Source of the DNA: Malurus cyaneus samueli | Lineage: Eukaryota; Chordata; Aves; Passeriformes; Maluridae | Reading direction: 5' to 3' | Length of the DNA stretch: 64,000 bases | Assembly: GCA_009741485.1 (NCBI GenBank) | Contig: CM019214.1 | Location: forward strand, 22,900,267 to 22,964,266 | Part shown: positions 24,219 to 35,747 of the stretch, piece after piece | How the letters are laid out: the number at the start of each line of letters is the position of its first letter | Numbering within the stretch: the stretch's first letter is position 1 | The notes under the pieces: model-generated | Told to the model about the DNA's origin: nothing | The model's input: only the letters and a program-made list of their open reading frames with translations | Database searches by the model: none | Position numbers and translations under genes: made by a program

Positions 24219-24771
24219 CCCATTGCCCCCACTGTTCCCACTGCCCACTGTTCCCATTGCCCACTGTTCCCATTGTTCCCGTTGCCTGCTGTTTTCTCTC
24301 TTCCCATTGCCTCTGTTCCTTCTCTTCCCATTTCCTCCTGTTCCCATTGTTTGCAGTGCCACTGTTCCTCGTTCCCATTGTTCTCGTCGCCTGCTGTTGC
24401 CCCTCTTCCCATTGCCCGCTGTTCCCATTGTTTCCATTGCTGCTGTTCCCCCTCTCCCCATTGCCCAGTGTTCCCATTGCCCACTGTTGCCCATTCCCAT
24501 TGCTTGCTGTTCCCACTGTTCCCATTGTTCCTGCTGTTCCCATTGTTCCCATTCCTGTTGCCCGCCGTTCCCATTGTTCCCATTCCCATTCCCACTGTTC
24601 CCATTGTTCCTGCCGTTCCCATTGTTCCCATTCCCCCTGCTGTCCCCATTGTTCCCATTCCCTCTATTCCCGCTGTTCCCATTGTTCCCATTCCCTCTAT
24701 TCCCCCTGCTGTTCCCATTGTTCCCATTCCCGCTGTTCCCATTGTTCCCGTTGTTCCCATTCCCGCACTTT
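24219..24771. repeat. Pyrimidine-rich minisatellite, about 9-bp unit TTCCCATTG
   Basis: About 550 bp consist of variants of TTCCCATTG, often combined as CTGTTCCCATTGTTCCCATT and interspersed with short CCTGC or CCTCT insertions. The plus strand is C/T-rich, so the minus strand carries GGG runs every 6-9 bases. The array produces long, low-complexity open frames in several frames on both strands; these are artefacts of the repeat. It ends exactly where the RAB9A-side CpG island begins. Confidence 0.9.
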
Positions 24772-25260
24772 CCCGCGGCTCCGGGCTGAGCACACGCCCC
24801 GCCCCACCCGCGCTGGGGGTGTGGCCTCCTGCCGATGGGCGGGGCCGGGCGCGCGGTGTTCGGCTCACGGGCAGGAGCGGCCACAGCCCCTTCCCGCGGG
24901 CAGGGATCGGCCTCCCCAGCGCGCCCGGGAGCGGCGGCAGTCCCCTTCCCGCGGTCTGGAGCCGAGTCAGGTTGCGTTATTTTCCTTTCCCTTGCTGCCG
25001 GGTTCCCGCTCGCTGCCCGCCGCCGTCCGAGATCCCGGGCGCGCTCCGCGGTGTTCCTTGGCGCAGCCTCTGGGGAGCGGGAGGGCAGCCCCGGCCGGGC
25101 CCACGGTGGGAGAGGGCCCCGGGCGCTCCCAGAGCCGGTGCGGGTGGCGGGGAATGTGGCGTGATCAGGGATCCCGTGACTCCGGGGCAGGCGGTGACTC
25201 CTTTGGGAAGCGGCTCCAGCCGGCTCATGGCCGATCGCCGACCCCGCAGCGCTTCCTCGC
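24772..25260. promoter_or_regulatory. RAB9A: CpG island, probable RAB9A promoter
   Basis: A dense CpG region with an Sp1-like GGGCGGGGC at 24837-24845, and candidate donors such as GCCG|gtgcgg near 25137. RAB9A's single coding exon begins after a splice acceptor at 32997, so a noncoding first exon must lie upstream. This is the only CpG island in the interval. The assignment is by position; the exact first exon and start site are not resolved. Confidence 0.65.
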
Positions 25261-25374
25261 CACTGAGAAATATCCTGGTCTGTCAGGGTGAAACTCGGCT
25301 TCGTACCTGAGTCCTCAACACGTTTAAGTTTGGGAAAAGAAGAAACATTAAAGCTCCTCTTATCTCCTTTTCCT

Positions 25375-25543
25375 CGTTACTGTGCGCCTGGAACGGGCTG
25401 CCCAGGGAGTGGTGGAGTCACTGTCCCTGGAGGTGTTTAAGGAAAGACTGGACGTGGCACTCCGTGGCCTGGCAGGGGGGTGATGGGCCATAGCTTGGTC
25501 TCGATGAGCTCAGAGGTCTTTTCAACCTAATGGATTCTGTGCT
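25375..25543 (+). mobile_element. CR1 LINE 3' end, plus orientation
   Basis: A short terminal CR1 fragment recognised by 'ggaacgggctgcccagggag', 'gtccctggaggtgtttaagg' and the tail 'aacctaatggattctgtg'. It lies just 3' of the RAB9A CpG island. Confidence 0.9.
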
Positions 25544-28500
25544 GAAGAGGGGCACCTGCTCAGGGCGCGCTTGGGTTTCAGTTCTTCTTTTCTGGAGCAG
25601 TGACTCGGCTCAGCCCCTGTGCAGGGCCGGGGGAGTTCCCAGTGGCTCTGCGGGCTCAGGTGTGCTGAGGGCTGGCGAGGGCAGGGACAGGGATGGGCCA
25701 GGCTTGGAATCACTTATGGCTCAGTGGTTAATGGGCGGCTCTCGGTGTAAATAATTCCGTGTTACATATCCCTTGCGCAAAACAATTCAGTGGATAACAG
25801 AAGAGTGCAAGAAAACTAGTTTTAAAAGCTCCATTAGTGGCCTTTATAGCAAGGTTACATAAAACTAGATACATAGAGAGCATTTAAGTTTTATTAACTT
25901 GGGTGGGACAGTCAAGTAGGGAACCTCTTGACTAAATTTCATTCAGGAATTAAAATGCTTCTCTGCAGATAGCTGTCATGCAGCCTCCCCTCCTACGTGT
26001 TGTTTTCCTTCTTGTCCACAATAATTTACAGCTACTAAATAAGCATGTGGGTTTTATTTGTCTTTACCTTCAAAGTATTGTGTAACACTGAAGTTGTTGG
26101 TGCTTGCTTTTTTTAGAGCAAGGGTGGCTCTGTGTGACTGGGGTTTTTTGGGTTTTTTTTTTTGCTAAATGTTTTTTCATTACTTTTTAATCGCTTAGAA
26201 AGTAAAAAGCTGTAATGTCAGACTGGAGGGAGAGGAGACATACCCAAAATTACTCCAAAACCTTTTTCTTAGCACTTCTATTTTCAGAGAAACCTAACCA
26301 AAGGATGGTACAGCTATTATCTGTGTGTCATACCAACATCTGTCACTTTTATCTGTCTTCATTCAGGTTGTATGGAGCTGGCTTTGCAGTATTTTTAATT
26401 TTAGTAAAGTATTTCAATTTTAGTAAAGCATTTTCCATAAAGTTCAAAAGAGACAATGTGTATTTAAAAAAAAACAAAACCTAACTCTAGCACTCATTTT
26501 TTTGCTTTTGAGTACTGAAACACCATCAGTTTCCTTAAACAGAAAATATGGGGAAAAAAAGAATTGCAGAGGGTCAAATAAGATATTTAGATTTCAAGCT
26601 TTGTGTCAATTCAGTAATAAATCATGGGAAACAGGTGTTCCAGCTCCTTAGGATTGGAATTTTACATGTTTCACAATGAATAAAAACTTCGCAGCAAAAA
26701 GGCTTGTAAGATGTCCTTAGGGTTGATTGGTTTGTTTTTTTTTTTTTTATTAGTGTTCATTCTCCTCTGTGTTTTGTTTTTGTTTTCATTCTCTGCATAG
26801 CAGACAGTGTGTTGGCCTGGTACAGTGTAACCCACTTAATGCCTTAGGGATGGGCTTTCGTCACAGTTATACTGGGAAGAATATGAATGTACAAGGTAGC
26901 CTGACCAATAGAGGCTGCTATTATTAAGATTCCCTGAAAGAAAAGGGAAGCTAATGCAAGGGAGAAAGATGAGCACATTTGAGCAGAAATAATTGCTGGA
27001 TAAGTTATTGAAAGAGTGGAAACAGTAACAGAGAAGTATGTTGCAGAGAGAATGTCAAATAGCTCAGGCATTGTTAGCAATGTTGGACCGAGAGCAGCAG
27101 CACTGAAGGATGTTTTTGAAGTTGGCTGAAAGTAATAGAATATTTAAGTTGGAAGATGCTTAACTGTGAGCTGCTGAGAAATTACAAATGTGATTAAATC
27201 TGAATAAATAAGTTTGCTCATTCTGTTTGAACTTGGGGAATGAGGTTGGAAGTGAAGGTTAGGCCTCTGCAAGATTAAACTGGCAGAGACGTAAAGGTCG
27301 GTATTTCTCCTGACAAATTTTGCTGATTGATTTTTTTGTTTAGCTATAAGTTAGAATAAATGAAATTATTCTGGCAGTAGGTACTTGAACAAATTCATGA
27401 TCCAATGGTTATGTGAACTTCGGGATTCCTTCCCTTGGCTGCTGGTTCTTTCATGGTCCTCAGTCATGCCAGGCAACTATTTGAAATAGAATCCTGAACT
27501 TCACAGGAGTTAAAGACAGCCTTACAAAGAAACCCCCAAATACAATATTTTTGATATCCAAATGAGTGGCAACAGCTGAATGACAGTTCATTTTGGGTTG
27601 GGTTCATATGAGAAATTACAAGCAAACTCTAGTGATATTCTGGTGTTAGTTAGATCAAGCATGTCTAGGCTGCTTACAACTAGAGGCAGTTTTCAGATAG
27701 TCTGTTTTCTTTTGGATAAGTTTTAATAATTTGCTGACAGGTTATCTTCATAGTGCAATGGTGAAATCATAGATACAGGAAGGAAGGTTTGCAAGCAGAT
27801 TAGGACCTTGGTAGGTCGAGCTGTCTGACTGAAGAGTTTCCAGGCAGCTATCAAGTGGCTGTCCGTAAAGGGGTGTTCCTGATCCGCAGCTCGTACGTCA
27901 ATGCCCTGTGGAGGGGAGGGTCGCTTTGGAGGCGGACTAATGTCTCTGCTTGTAACACGTTCAAAAGTACAAAGCCTGTAGCATCTTGACTTCATATCTG
28001 GACGTTTTGCTTTGAATTGAGAGAAAAGTCCTTCAAGGTCAAACAGGCTTATGGCCTCTTCTGCACTGAAAAAAAAAACATTATTGTGCATCTTAATTGA
28101 CATGGGTGTAAACCAGTACTTCCTAAATATAAGAACAAGGATTGGCTAAGGGGAGAAAAGTGAGAAAATTTGCTTCTGTCTTTCTTTTCAGATTTTTGGA
28201 AACTTGCAGATCTACTATAGGCAACAAGCTTAACCACTGTAGTGATTGAGGGCTGAGGAATGTAAAAACTCCACAAACAGTAAGTGTTGAAAACTAGTAG
28301 TTTTTTAATCAAAGTAGTTTTGGATTCTGCCCTTTCTGCTGCAACTCTTGTAGTTCTTGGGACTTCTTTTCAGACATTTCATAGAGGAACAATTAATGTC
28401 GTTCTTTGATGGGCTACTGTAACTAACACACTACATTTTCTATGCTAGCCTGGCAATTATTGTCAGATGCTTTGTTTGTATAAAAAAAACCCAACTACTA

Positions 28501-31500
28501 ATGAGGGAGGGAGTTTACATTTCTACTGAAAGGCAAGTGATTTTTTCAGTCAAAATACTTGCAGTGGTGTGCCCTTTTAAACTTTAATCTGATACTAGTG
28601 GCTTAACAAAACAAGGTGGCTTAGCAAATAAAATTGTGAATAAGCTTCAAAATTGAAATGTATTTGCTGTATATGCATAAATTTGAGGATAGGAAGTTAC
28701 GAAACACGGCCAGTGTTAGGCTGGTTGTAGAACTGCTAATTCTGCTTGTCCATAACTTTAGTGTTTTTTCTTAAATCAAAGATGGCTCTTTTTTTCAGTA
28801 AGTCTTGGCTCATAGCATAATAAGTTGTAAGTAAACATAATTAGTTGGAACAACTTGAACTCTGTCTTACTTTTAACAGCTTCAATTAAAGGACAGTATA
28901 CCACATATTCTCAAGAAAACCTTTAGGTTTAGTCTTGGTTTTGTATAGCAGATGGCTCATCAGTGACCATTGAATGACAGTAATAACTGAAACAAATTTT
29001 CTTGCCTGTTTCCAAGTTAGAAAGCAAATACAAGTGGAGAAACAATTGCCTGGAAATTAGAAGTGTCTCTTACATCCGTTTCTTCAAAAATGCTTGAGGC
29101 AGTTCACTGGTGATATTACAATAGATCCAGGTTTTGGTGCCTTATTAAAAAAGGGGGAGTGGAGGTGAGATTTCAGTTGCTGTGTATGGTTTTTTTGTTT
29201 GAGTTTTTTATGGTGTGCTGCAGTGGCTGGTATCAGTGTGGTAAAAATTAAACTACAAATAGGTCCAATTGACTTGATGTGCTTAATGGTTTACGTGGAG
29301 TTGCAGCTTGCTGACATTATAGATACAATGCAGTTACTATGTTGGCTAATACTGTTTTTCCATAGACAGAACTTGAGTTCACCATTTGTTTTCAGCCTTC
29401 ATTACTCTGGTATTAGCAGGTCCTCCTTAATCTATTAAATTATTTTTATAATAAAAAAGGACAAATTCCTACACTGAGTTTACATGTTGCTGCTATGGAC
29501 CAAGATTTTTGCTTTTCTCTGAGTGCTACCTCAGTACTTAAGCAAAAGAGATATTTGCACTCAAAATAATTCAGATATTGAGCTGGTATATGGGAAAAAG
29601 ACAATCTAGACAGACTGGGCAAGGCAGTGTTGTTTCACTAAGCTTTACAGGACTGAGCATTAAAGATTTTGTAATGCAAACTGATTTTTCTGAGGTTGCT
29701 TAGCTTTTAGTCTTTTGTTGTGACAGCAAATATTTGGACTGATAATGGAAATACCTGATTTAGAATTTGTTTTACTCTTTTAAAGGGACATCCTGAAAGG
29801 CAGCAATTAATTTACCTCTTTGTATTACAGTACATGATCACGTAACAAATTATATTTAGTAGAAAACATTCCCTGCTTTTAACAGGAATATTGAAGTCAG
29901 TGATTTAAGGACTTCCACTCCCTCTAAGTTAGTGGAAGCAATTCAGAAATGGTTGGCAAAATGAACCAGAGTGGGGCTGATTTTTATTTATTTGCTCTGA
30001 TTTTCTTATAATATTGAAATGATTGAGGAACATGTAGGAAAATTATTCTTGTTATAGACTCTTTGTCTACTAGGTTGAGATTACTTTTACATTAAACTAA
30101 TTGTGTAGCTCACTAAGAAATAACTGGAACAAATAGTTACCTGTAATTCCATACTGTCCTCCAGTTCCTGATGTTGGGTAAAACAATCAGATGCACATTA
30201 GGAATTAAGCTTTCATTTCATTCTCAGATGATGAATGATGATTTAAACTGAACAATTACAGTAATAAATCTTCAGAAACATCATACTAGATTTTAACTAT
30301 CACTTCCAAAAACATTGTCAAAAAGCACATCATACAGATAAATTCTATGATTGGAGAAATAATATTAATTCTTGAAGTGTCTTAAGTATTTTATCGTTGT
30401 TTTATTTGTTGGAGTGTTAACGCTTCATAACATTACAAAAAACAATTACAAAAATTGACCTTTTTAAAAATCTTATTTAAAGATGCATAAGCATAAACTG
30501 CAGCAGCCTACTGTCTGAAAAATACCACTCTGGTTCAGCAGATACTCTAAATCATATTATCAGTGGGACTGCAAGTGAATCCCTTATATAGTAATAAAAC
30601 TGTAAATGTATAAAGTCTTTGCTGCTTTCAAACAAAAATACTTCTAATACTTTTAAACATGCTTCTTTGCTGCTTCAGATACAGCCTGTCAGCATCTGCT
30701 TAAATGAACATATATTCCATATATTGTTTTGGATTAAAAAAATTACGAAAACCTTAATTCTAGCCTTGCATGACAGCTTCTGCTGTGGAAACTGAATGTC
30801 CTGAAAAGCAATGTTGCCTGCAACATCAGGAGAAGACTCTTCCTGTAGCTTTCGTGTGAAAGGACCAGTTTGGTTCTCGTTGAAAAGACACTTTTAATGG
30901 TTTGTGGTTGGTCTGTAATTGTGCAGTAAAACTAATTTTATGGTCATCAGTCTCTTAGACCTCACTGAAATGGCCCACATAGTTGAAGTTGTGCAAATTA
31001 ACTTTACTGGTTCTGGGTGCACAAAGTACTGGATACTGTTAACATTTTCCTTGCATGTATTTTGTTTAAAATGTGGCTTTGTGAACAATTTCATGATAAT
31101 AATGCCATTGATAAAAATGGAGAAGCTAAAGAAATGAGTGCATAGTACCAGTCAGAACTATTTAAGCCAGTTATTTATTCACATTGTGTCTTTTAAGGAA
31201 CTTCTGATTTCTGCAGGACTGGAAAAATAACTTGTTCCCCACACTGGAGTGGAAGAACAGGAGAACATTCAGTACCCTCTGTTCCCATGAAAGCATTATT
31301 TATTAAGAAGCAGCTCCTATCTAATGATGTAGAAACTGGGAACATAAATGAATAGACTGGGCCATTTTCACGAGTTAAGCATAAACCTGTAACTCGTATG
31401 CAAGTAGTCCAGTGACTTTAATAAAGACTTTTCACATGCATTTCACATACATTATGTATGTATTCATAACCTGAGCCACAGCCGTTATCCCATAGCTCTC

Positions 31501-32997
31501 TGAAGGGTAAATGAACAATCTGTTTGTAGCTTCTATGCTGTTTTGACATTATCATACAAAATTAAGGCTTTATAAACATTATTGTTAATTACACAGTATG
31601 AATGAATTAAATTACTTTCTCTGAACAAATTTTTAATGGAAGCAGTCAGTTCCTTGTATTTTGAATTTATTTTGTGTTGAGGCTTCAAACTGCTACTTCT
31701 CTCTTACTGTAGATTGTGTCTAGCAAATAAATATTCAGAGATGGAAAGTCACTGATAAATTCCTGAAATGTCCAGCTCCTACTGTAGGCCATGATTGTAA
31801 GGCGGCACAGAGTCATATGACTCTCACACCAGCTTGTATCAGGTACTAATTCTACAGCCACACTGTGGGTGATGTATATGCCAGTAATGCTAATTACAAC
31901 TAGCAAGACCGCATTCCTTTCTTCAAAGAAAGAGAAGGACTAGGCAACTTATGACCCATTTCCATTTTAAATAGATGCTATTTTCAGAGTAGCCTGTTTG
32001 AGCTGAAGCCTTTGAGCTCTTTTACTATCAGGCAGGTTTAGGAACAGAGTTCTTCTCATACTGAAGCTTCAATTTGCCCTTCTTAAAATGAAACTTCACC
32101 CCAAAGCCATTAAAACACCATTTTACAGTATTAGATGACACTACAGTTTTAAGGGCAAAGGTTGGGTACAAAGCACAGATAAGCAAACTACTTTAATATT
32201 AAGGGGTTTTTGGTTTTTTTTTTTTTTAATTTCTTTTTAAGTCTGACAGTTAAAAAGCATTCTTTGGTGTCAGTAATTTGCCATCCCCATGCTGGCAGCC
32301 AGACTATTCACTAGCACTTCCAGACTTCTTGACAGTTTTACTATGGGAAGTTGACACCTCCTAACTGAACTGTCAGTGTAGGCAACAGCAAATTTGCTTT
32401 TGTGGTAGTTTTAATAGTATTCCATTCATCAGTGATGCTCTGCAGGGAGTTAACTAAACTACTGAATGCTTGTCTAAATAAAATTACAGCACTTGCATTT
32501 GTTCTATAGATAACTGTGTTCCTAGTGCATAGGTTTAAAAAGTAACTTGTGGTAATAAAATACAGCACTGAAGTGACTTGTTCAAGGCACATGCTCTATA
32601 AAAATTCTCTCACTTCACTTTTTTCCATGAACCTTTTCCAGTGCACATAAATGAAACATTGCACTCATTGAGTGGAGTGTGATACCCCTTCAGCACAAAG
32701 GGGGGCGTGGTTTGAAGGGTTTTGGGGTTTTAAAGAGTTTTAAGTGACAGACCAATAATTTATGCAGCATACTGCTTAGATGCAAACTTCAGTATGTGGA
32801 AGACACACATCTTAAATGTGCTATTCTTGACTGGGTATTCTTACTGGACTATCTACAGTTCACCTGTTTAGTGTAGTCCTGATTTTGTACATGAAACTTG
32901 ATGTTGTGGACTTCAAAACACATTCTAGATACTTACGTGTGCAAAATTTGTTGCTCACAGCTGTTTTCCTTTTTAATAATTTCCTTAATCTTTACAG
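25544..32997. other. RAB9A: Probable RAB9A intron 1
   Basis: AT-rich DNA between the CpG island and the RAB9A coding exon, ending in the acceptor 'ttaatctttacag'. The only structured element noticed is an unidentified exon-like segment on the minus strand (27807-28065). A poly-T run lies near 26737-26750. Confidence 0.5.
27807..28065 (-). other. Unidentified exon-like open segment antisense to RAB9A
   Basis: On the minus strand a tract of about 11 T's ending in CAG (acceptor) precedes 259 bases without a stop, ending in AAG|gtccta (weak donor). It encodes 86 residues with acidic/hydrophobic stretches, then a Pro/Arg-rich part (positions ~45-53, motif SPPPKRPSPP), then a hydrophobic end. CpG dinucleotides are more frequent than in the flanks, which would fit past coding constraint. 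I do not recognise the protein. It could be an exon of an unannotated antisense gene, a decayed retrocopy, or chance. Confidence 0.3.
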
Positions 32998-33031
32998 GTC
33001 TAGGAAACCAGGAGGATCTTTTCCCGTAACA
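32998..33031 (+). other. RAB9A: RAB9A 5' untranslated part of the coding exon
   Basis: The 34 bases between the acceptor 'tttacag' and the ATG at 33032. No in-frame stop precedes the ATG within this exon, but family length supports starting at the ATG. Confidence 0.7.
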
Positions 33032-33637
33032 ATGGCAGCAAAATCATCACTCCTTAAAGTAATACTGCTAGGAGATGGTGGAGTTGGAAAGAGTTCCCTT
33101 ATGAACAGATACGTCACCAACAAGTTTGATGCACAGCTGTTTCATACAATAGGTGTGGAATTCTTAAATAAAGAGTTGGAAGTCGATGGACATTTTGTTA
33201 CAATGCAGATATGGGACACAGCAGGTCAGGAACGGTTTAGGAGCTTGCGGACTCCTTTCTATAGAGGTTCTGACTGTTGCCTGCTAACCTTCAGCGTGGA
33301 TGACTCGCAAAGCTTCCAAAACTTAAGCAACTGGAAGAAAGAATTCATTTATTATGCAGATGTCAAGGAGCCTGAAAGTTTTCCATTTGTGATACTGGGT
33401 AACAAAGTTGATATTGATGAAAGGCAAGTGTCTACAGAAGAAGCCCAAGACTGGTGCAGGAATAATGGCAACCATCCATATTTTGAAACCAGTGCAAAAG
33501 ATGCCACTAATGTTGCAGCAGCCTTTGAAGAAGCTGTTAGAAGAGTTCTAGCCTCTGAAGATAGATCAGATCACTTTATTCAAACAGATACAGTAAACCT
33601 TCATCGGAAACCAAAACCCAGCTCATCCTGTTGTTGA
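33032..33637 (+). CDS. RAB9A: RAB9A small GTPase
   Basis: A 201-residue Rab GTPase, the same length as human RAB9A and nearly identical to it, encoded without introns. Rab9 directs recycling of mannose-6-phosphate receptors from late endosomes to the trans-Golgi and acts on endosome membranes. Visible motifs are the P-loop GDGGVGKS (14-21), the switch I threonine (Thr39), WDTAGQE (61-67), NKVD (124-127), SAK (154-156), and a C-terminal Cys-Cys (200-201) for double geranylgeranylation. The start is the ATG in ACAATGG context; an open frame reaching back to 32885 crosses the splice acceptor and is not used. The C-terminal tail (VNLHRKPKPSSSCC) favours RAB9A over RAB9B, and synteny with TCEANC, TRAPPC2 and OFD1 agrees. 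Confidence 0.98.
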   Translation: MAAKSSLLKVILLGDGGVGKSSLMNRYVTNKFDAQLFHTIGVEFLNKELEVDGHFVTMQIWDTAGQERFRSLRTPFYRGSDCCLLTFSVDDSQSFQNLSNWKKEFIYYADVKEPESFPFVILGNKVDIDERQVSTEEAQDWCRNNGNHPYFETSAKDATNVAAAFEEAVRRVLASEDRSDHFIQTDTVNLHRKPKPSSSCC

Positions 33638-34189
33638 CTTAAATTTTTTTGCCAAATTACTGTTGACTAGCTTGCTCTGTAAAAAAACGGGGAAGGTGTA
33701 GTAGATAAAATAACAAATGGGTTTCACTCTAATATTAAAATCATAATATTCTGCTGCTTTCATGGGGGAGAAAAAGAAAAATCTCCATTCATGAGTGACC
33801 TGTTACTGAATTAGTGATGCTTTCTGTTTAGGAAGATGTCAAGTAAAAACATAATATAAGAATGTAATTTGCCAACTTTATTCAAATGATGCTTTGAATA
33901 TAATTAAAACTTGAAAGTTCTAGAAGCACTACTTTGGAGAAGCTGTTCTGGAATTCAGGCACAAAGATACTTTTATATGTCTATATTTTTATGAAATCGG
34001 CATTCCACTTTTGTTTTGTTAGATGTCAGTTTCCTAACAATGCTAGATATTAAACTTCAGTCTCACTACATTCCTTTTGCTGTGAGTGATACTTCATCTC
34101 TAATGTGGTTATTGTAAGTTAATATAAATTACCTCCAGAACTTCTAATTGCCTAATGTTGCTGTAATTTGTGTAGGTTTTTAAGTAGGA

Positions 34190-34195
34190 AATAAA
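34190..34195 (+). terminator. RAB9A: Candidate polyadenylation signal for RAB9A
   Basis: Canonical AATAAA about 550 nt after the RAB9A stop codon, followed by T-rich sequence. It is one of at least two possible sites. Confidence 0.4.
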
Positions 34196-35741
34196 TTTCC
34201 TACACATGTCATGTCCTTTTTCATCTACTACTCTAATGCTGCACTAATTTTTCCAGCGGTTTAATGCAAAATACCAATCATTTTTAAAGTTAATGTGTGT
34301 CTTTGCCTTAAGTCCATTCTAGCATGTTTCTGATCAGTAAGGTAAAAAAGTCTGAATAACTGAAGTATAACAATTTTTTTAAAAAATACTTTATTCAGTC
34401 AGCTTTAATAGCACTTAAAAGGATTCACATTATGACAATTTTTTAGGAAAACTTTTAGTGTACAGCCTTAAGTTTCAAATGTCTTGTTCCCGTTAACCTG
34501 AGCTATGAATGTGTTTACCAGTAATATCTGCACTGTGATATTAAGGATTGGCAATACGTAGAGAACTCAGGAAGCTCTTGACTTACAGTAGATTTGGACA
34601 GCTTTCAGCCCTAATACAGATATATAACTATAGACAGTGTTTCAGATGAATTTGATCCTTATTTAAATTGCTATTTTAGGATATGGACTTGTACATTTAA
34701 GATAATGTCTTTTATATCACTGAATTCATTTCATAATGATGAACAGAAGGAAACTATTTAATGGACTGTCTTTTTTGCACTCATGCAGACAAAACCACAG
34801 GTGTATCTGAGGCTTTCAGGTGCAGTTTGAGTGGTAAAATACTTGTATGAGAAATTGTTCAATATTGGCTCTCAGAGTAACCACTGTTCTTGCAATAGCA
34901 AAATTGTAATCTGACTGCTAACAAGCACACATGTGAGAAAGGAAGTCTGAGGCTGCAGGACAGGTCATGTAATTAATTAAACAACTGCTTTCTGTACAGC
35001 AACCTTTTTGTTCCAATAGAAGTCTGTCTTGAGAGTACATTGCCAGCAAGCATTTTATCTTAAAAATATTTGATCAATCAGTACCAGGTGTAATTAATTT
35101 GGAAGTAAAGCTTGCAAAAACAAACCCTTCTTGTCGCTCTTAGTACTTTCCTGAATGTATTGTATTCTTGCTTGAACCTGTGCAGGATAACTTTACTCTG
35201 CAGGTATGTTACTTCTGCTTAACAGTGACATCCTTTTACCTTTTGTGCATTCCTAAATCTTATTTATTCGTGCAGTCCGGCATCTACACCAACAAAACTG
35301 TGTTTTATACTTCAGTTCCTGAGCAGTTAAATATAGATTGAACTGCTACTTCTGTTATGTTTAATTTCTAGTCAATGAATTAAAGGATCTGTGAAAAAAA
35401 TCTTAGCTAAATCCCTCTTAATCTTAGAATGAGTGAGCAAAAAGCTTTAGAAATGAAGATTGCTGTGTTAGGGGCTACTAAGCTATTGACATGAAATTGT
35501 TCTAAAACTAGTACCTTACTACTTAAAGCTTCCTTGATTAAGGTTTGAACAAAATAGGAGCTGAAGATTATGTGACTACAGTACTGTACATACCATTCAG
35601 ATAAGATTGCTAAAAGGAAAAAATGAAAGATAAGAACCATTGTGGTCCTTCTTGTGCCCAGGCATCCATCCGTGTTTCCTCATCTGTCCCTTTTCCATTA
35701 ACAGCATGGTTACCAAGCCTGCATCTGAGAAGCAGTGGTTT

Positions 35742-35747
35742 AATAAA
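35742..35747 (+). terminator. RAB9A: Alternative distal polyadenylation signal for RAB9A
   Basis: Canonical AATAAA about 2.1 kb after the stop codon. Use would give a long 3' UTR isoform; this is inference only. Confidence 0.25.

Noticed and set aside
23972..25310. Open frames of 230-376 codons with Gly/Asn or Pro/Val/Ile repeats
   Set aside because: They are translations of the TTCCCATTG minisatellite and adjoining CpG island in several frames on both strands. No frame is favoured and there is no protein-family match.
32885..33031. RAB9A start 49 codons upstream
   Set aside because: The extension crosses a clear splice acceptor (tttacag at 32997) and gives a protein longer than any known RAB9A. 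The ATG at 33032 yields the family's exact 201 residues.
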